A stretch of 35,145 nt of DNA, taken from positions 1 to 35,145 of the forward strand of contig CANNQP010000039.1 in assembly GCA_947507875.1 (NCBI GenBank), written 5' to 3'. The notes under the pieces are model-generated. The model worked only from the letters and a program-made list of their open reading frames with translations, was not told where the DNA came from and ran no database searches. The position numbers were made by a program, and so were the translations under genes. Source of the stretch: Verrucomicrobiaceae bacterium. GTDB taxonomy: Bacteria > Verrucomicrobiota > Verrucomicrobiia > Verrucomicrobiales > Verrucomicrobiaceae. Of this stretch, positions 32,826 to 35,145 are shown in pieces (the first letter of the stretch is position 1; each line of letters begins with the position of its first letter).

Positions 32826-33065
32826 ATGCCCATGCAGGTTTCTGATCCATCTTTCATCATTCGTTTGGCCTGGGAGGATCGGACCTCCTTTGAAGAGATC
32901 AAAGAACGCACCGGGCTAACTGAAGCGCAGGTCATTGAGGTCATGCGCCGAGAGATGAAGCCTTCCAGCTTTCGCATGTGGCGAAAGCGCATGGCTGGAC
33001 GCGTGACCAAGCACCGCAAGCTGCTAGAGCGACGCCTTCATGATAGCAGCGAAGGCGAGGAATGA
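32826..33065 (+). CDS. TIGR03643-family protein
   Basis: The 79-residue basic protein matches the TIGR03643 family by its FIIRLAWEDRTSFEEIKERT, GLTEAQVIEVMRREMKPSSF and RMWRKRMAGRVTKH segments. The first half looks like a helix-turn-helix (FEEIKERTGLTEAQVIEVM), suggesting nucleic-acid binding, but no function is established. The start may be ATG 32826 or 32832. It stands alone between the SOUL gene and the REP/transposase region. Confidence 0.88.
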   Translation: MPMQVSDPSFIIRLAWEDRTSFEEIKERTGLTEAQVIEVMRREMKPSSFRMWRKRMAGRVTKHRKLLERRLHDSSEGEE

Positions 33066-33346
33066 GGGTTCGCCGTGCGGCGCGTTTCCGTCAGAGCAAC
33101 CCGCCCACATGGCACTCGGCGATTGGAAAGTCTTGATCCGAACGATCCCTTCGTGCCTAGGACGCGCGAAGGCGTTGTTCCAGGGCTGAGGTGGCTTCAA
33201 ACACGAAGGCCTTGCTATGATTGCACTGAATCAACACCCCAGACATAGGGAGAAGTGCCGCATTTTCATGTTATCCATTTGTCATGAATTGATAGCAATT
33301 TGATAGAACGGAAGCACACCCCGAACCACCACCGAGCCCCACAAGG

Positions 33347-33492
33347 GCACGCGGGGTCTGGCGCAAAACATCGCCGGGGGACATTCGAACGCATCTCGCG
33401 CCCCTGCCGGGGCGCATCCCGAATCGGAGATGGTGGGGCACCCGGTTCCGGTGGTTTTACCACCGGCTAATCTCTTTCGAGCCTCCGGCTCG
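33347..33492 (+). repeat. 146-bp direct repeat, left copy
   Basis: About 90% identical to 34096-34241 in the same orientation and of equal length. It contains the hairpin GCGCCCC-TGCC-GGGGCGC and ends in a 45-nt two-hairpin unit (33448-33492). The copies bracket the Y1 transposase gene. Confidence 0.9.
33448..33492 (+). repeat. REP-like unit 1 (two hairpins)
   Basis: CCGGTGGT-TTT-ACCACCGG (33448-33466), an 11-nt spacer, then CGAGCC-TCC-GGCTCG (33478-33492). Two adjacent short hairpins with 3-nt loops make up a 45-nt unit present three times around the transposase. Confidence 0.85.
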
Positions 33493-33506
33493 GGGGCTAC
33501 CACCAG

Positions 33507-33953
33507 CTACCACAAAAACCGCTCCTCATACGCCACCATGCCACGTTTCAGCATCGCCACGTATTCCTCCTGAAAGGTCTTCACGCGATGATGCTCCTCC
33601 TGGTTCAGCACATAGATTCGCACGGTCTCCAGATCCGGCGCGGCAAAGGTGAACGCACCATAGCCCTCCTGCCACGCAAAGCCCGCCAGCCGCAATTCCT
33701 CGTGAATCCAGCGGGAGGATTCGCTCTTCACCTCCCGCATCACGTCGGCGAGACAATGTGTCGCCCGCAGACCAGCGGCGATGTGGATGTGATCGCCCGT
33801 GCCACCCACCGCATGCGCCACGCCGTCCATGTTCCGGAGGATGCCGCCGATGTATTCGTGAACGCGTTGCCGATGCGTCGGCGATAGCCAAGGTTCCCGG
33901 TTTTTCGTGCTGAACACGAGATGGTAGTGCAACGAGAGATGTGTCGAAGCCAT
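33507..33953 (-). CDS. Y1 (IS200-like / REP-associated) tyrosine transposase
   Basis: The 148-residue protein has the Y1-transposase fold: HYHLVFSTKNREPWL at the N-terminus, the HUH metal site in GDHIHIAAG, a WQEGYGAFTF segment, and the catalytic-helix region YVLNQEEHHRVKTFQEEY with the likely nucleophilic Tyr. Such enzymes cut and rejoin single-stranded DNA at hairpins. ATG 33953 fits the family start; longer frames to 34052 or beyond are GC-rich readthrough. Copies of a two-hairpin REP-like unit lie on both sides, and no tnpB is present. This favours a RAYT-like domesticated enzyme over an intact IS200. Confidence 0.9.
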   Translation of the reverse strand: MASTHLSLHYHLVFSTKNREPWLSPTHRQRVHEYIGGILRNMDGVAHAVGGTGDHIHIAAGLRATHCLADVMREVKSESSRWIHEELRLAGFAWQEGYGAFTFAAPDLETVRIYVLNQEEHHRVKTFQEEYVAMLKRGMVAYEERFLW

Positions 33954-34003
33954 GCGCGATGGTTTCAGATCGGGCGAAGGATGGCAATCGCGAATTCGGC
34001 CCC

Positions 34004-34048
34004 CGTGCCGGAGGCACGAGAGAAATGAGCCGGTGGTGCAACCACCGG
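34004..34048 (-). repeat. REP-like unit 2 (two hairpins, inverted)
   Basis: CGTGCC-GGA-GGCACG (34004-34018) and CCGGTGGT-GCA-ACCACCGG (34030-34048) are the reverse-complement arrangement of units 1 and 3, with the same 45-nt length. Compensatory changes (CGTGCC/GGCACG versus CGAGCC/GGCTCG) keep the second stem paired. It lies 50 bp upstream of the transposase start. Confidence 0.85.
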
Positions 34049-34095
34049 ACAACGCCGACGAACCACGAGCCGCGCCCTGGAATGGCGCGAGAAGT

Positions 34096-34241
34096 GCACG
34101 CGAGGTCTAGCGGCCAACATCGCCGGGGGACATTCGCACGCTTCTCGCGCCCCTGCCGGGGCGCATCCCGTATCGGGGTGGTGGGGCGGCCCGGTTCCGG
34201 TGGTTTCACCACCGGCTAATCTCTTTCGAGCCTCCGGCTCG
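34096..34241 (+). repeat. 146-bp direct repeat, right copy
   Basis: Right-hand copy of 33347-33492, ending in the third REP-like unit. The two copies are separated by 603 bp that contain the transposase and the inverted unit. Confidence 0.9.
34197..34241 (+). repeat. REP-like unit 3 (two hairpins)
   Basis: CCGGTGGT-TTC-ACCACCGG then CGAGCC-TCC-GGCTCG, differing from unit 1 by one loop base. Same orientation as unit 1. Confidence 0.85.
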
Positions 34242-34385
34242 CATCATTCGAACGCTACCTTGTTTGGTGACACCGGAAAAGTTTTTGTGTAAACGAATCT
34301 CATGGCCTAATGGCACTTCTACTGCGAGAGAACCGATCCGATTCCTTTACCTCCTGCATACACTTTTCCGCAGGCGTTCAACTAC

Positions 34386-34700
34386 ATGAATGAGAAGGGA
34401 AACTCATTCTACATTCTGGAATCTCCCAACGGAGATTATATTCAATGCGGAGGCGGTAGAGAACGATGCACGGTCGAAATCAGACGCTATGCTGATCAAT
34501 CTAGGAAGTCATACAAACACATGGTCGTGGGTGTTGCTCCGATTGCGTCGGACACGACCTCAATCGAAATGACTCACGGTCCAGTAACTGTTCGCACCTC
34601 CGAAGTGCTCGACCGTTGGCAAGCAATCCAACTATTCGATAGCTTTTTTCACGGAAGAGAATTGCCTGACTGGGCCCAACTAAGACAGGTGGACTTGTAA
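34386..34700 (+). CDS. Orphan protein of unknown function, possibly 5'-truncated
   Basis: From ATG 34386 the product is 104 residues (MNEKGNSFYILESPNGDYIQ...). It is a mixed alpha/beta sequence ending in a DRWQAIQLFDSFFHGRELPD region. The end loosely recalls immunity proteins such as Imm1 (F...G..LP...W), but this is only an impression. The frame is open upstream to 34311 and reads protein-like (WHFYCERTDPIPLPPAYTF) just after an ATG-GCC-TAA, so the native gene may have started at 34302 before a nonsense change. GC is lower than in the core genes. Confidence 0.6.
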   Translation: MNEKGNSFYILESPNGDYIQCGGGRERCTVEIRRYADQSRKSYKHMVVGVAPIASDTTSIEMTHGPVTVRTSEVLDRWQAIQLFDSFFHGRELPDWAQLRQVDL

Positions 34701-34737
34701 ATAACTGCTAATCTCCGGCTTGAGGCTTCTTTGCACC

Positions 34738-35145
34738 TCAATGCTTCACCGAACACCCGGGCCCGACGCTTTGGAAGAAGTCGTTCCCCTTGTCGTCAAT
34801 GAGGATGAAGGCCGGGAAGTCTTCCACCTCGATCTTCCAGATGGCTTCCATGCCGAGTTCGGGGAACTCGACGACTTCGACCTTCTTGATGTTTTCCTTG
34901 GCGAGGATGGCGGCGGGGCCGCCGATGCTGCCGAGGTAGAAGCCGCCGTGCTTCTTGCAGGCGTCGGTGACCTGCTGGCCGCGATTTCCTTTGGCGATCA
35001 TGATCATGCTGCCGCCGTGGCTTTGGAAGAGATCGACGTAGCTGTCCATGCGGCCTGCGGTGGTGGGGCCGAAGCTGCCGCTGGGCATGCCGGCGGGTGT
35101 TTTGGCGGGGCCGGCGTAATAGACGGGGTGATTCTTGAAGTAATC
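34738..35145 (-). CDS. Class I (iron-sulfur) fumarate hydratase, C-terminal part
   Basis: The frame is open to the right window edge, so only the last 135 residues are seen. They match the beta domain of class I fumarases: YYAGPAKTPAGMPSGSFGPT, TAGRMDSYVDLFQSHGGSM, AKGNRGQQVTDACKKHGGFY, LGSIGGPAAILAKENIKKVE, FPELGMEAIWKIEVEDFPAF and LIDDKGNDFF. The enzyme interconverts fumarate and malate in the citric acid cycle using a 4Fe-4S cluster whose Cys ligands lie in the unseen N-terminal part. The reading from 35088 (ATG) as a start would cut inside the domain and is not a real start. Confidence 0.95.
   Translation of the reverse strand, partial: DYFKNHPVYYAGPAKTPAGMPSGSFGPTTAGRMDSYVDLFQSHGGSMIMIAKGNRGQQVTDACKKHGGFYLGSIGGPAAILAKENIKKVEVVEFPELGMEAIWKIEVEDFPAFILIDDKGNDFFQSVGPGCSVKH

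Larger units (their letters stand above)
33066..33506. other. Non-coding region left of the transposase
   Basis: These 441 bp contain no convincing gene. The right 146 bp (33347-33492) are one copy of the direct repeat described separately. The left part shows no signal I recognise. Confidence 0.5.

Noticed and set aside
33526..34212. 228-codon minus-strand frame overlapping the transposase
   Set aside because: It reads through the REP-like hairpins and the transposase in another frame; the HUH and Tyr motifs lie only in the 33507-33953 frame.

Overview
The window looks like a chromosome segment of a Verrucomicrobiota bacterium, probably Verrucomicrobiaceae (Prosthecobacter/Verrucomicrobium-like). 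This is inferred from gene content, not from a marker gene. The pointers are a 51-aa 'small basic protein' of the Verrucomicrobia/Chlamydiae type, a DUF1080 secreted hydrolase, a Tat-exported Gfo/Idh/MocA oxidoreductase beside a sugar epimerase, a TIGR03643 protein, and a ribonucleotide reductase of chlamydial (class Ic) type. Most genes are GC-rich, and many lack a clear Shine-Dalgarno sequence.

Positions 1-13.9 kb. The window opens with the end of a coiled-coil protein built on a 96-bp tandem DNA repeat. A tightly coupled trio follows: SDR ketoreductase, acyl carrier protein and an LPG-synthase-TM membrane protein. Next come a DUF1080 hydrolase (minus), pyrD, a class III aminotransferase and a DUF2071/YqjF protein. 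On the minus strand lie an rRNA pseudouridine synthase with a long basic tail, the small basic protein with its own terminator, a Gfo/Idh oxidoreductase, a TraB/TIKI-like protein, a dienelactone-hydrolase-family enzyme and a HesA/ThiF-type protein. Two exported proteins of unknown function are divergent from these.

Positions 14.0-23.4 kb. All but one gene are on the plus strand: phoH, a DapA-family aldolase, a membrane-anchored GT2 glycosyltransferase, a ketose-3-epimerase-like isomerase paired with a Tat-signal Gfo/Idh oxidoreductase (closed by a strong terminator), priA and a VTT/DedA membrane protein. The exception is a small GGQ ribosome-rescue-type factor on the minus strand.

Positions 23.4-28.4 kb hold the most informative locus. 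A 520-bp AT-rich leader carries two perfect DnaA-box sequences and a helically phased pair of NrdR boxes upstream of nrdB-nrdA. NrdB has Leu where the radical Tyr normally sits and Glu at the first metal-ligand position, which is the class Ic pattern. NrdA has a long N-terminal regulatory region with at least one clear ATP-cone.

Positions 28.4-34.7 kb are an accessory region. It begins at a perfect 13-bp inverted repeat just after nrdA. It holds lower-GC genes of unknown function, one with a possible nuclease-like D...E-x-T motif. A ParE-type toxin-antitoxin pair lies between two 120-bp direct repeats, and a decayed second ParE copy lies beyond the second repeat, which together imply an old tandem duplication of about 0.8 kb. 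A membrane protein gene is split by an in-frame TAA, followed by a SOUL lipoprotein and a TIGR03643 protein. A Y1 (IS200-like/RAYT) transposase lies among three two-hairpin, REP-like 45-nt units, two of them within 146-bp direct repeats. A lower-GC orphan gene comes last. The window ends inside a class I fumarase on the minus strand. I see no tRNA, rRNA or CRISPR array.
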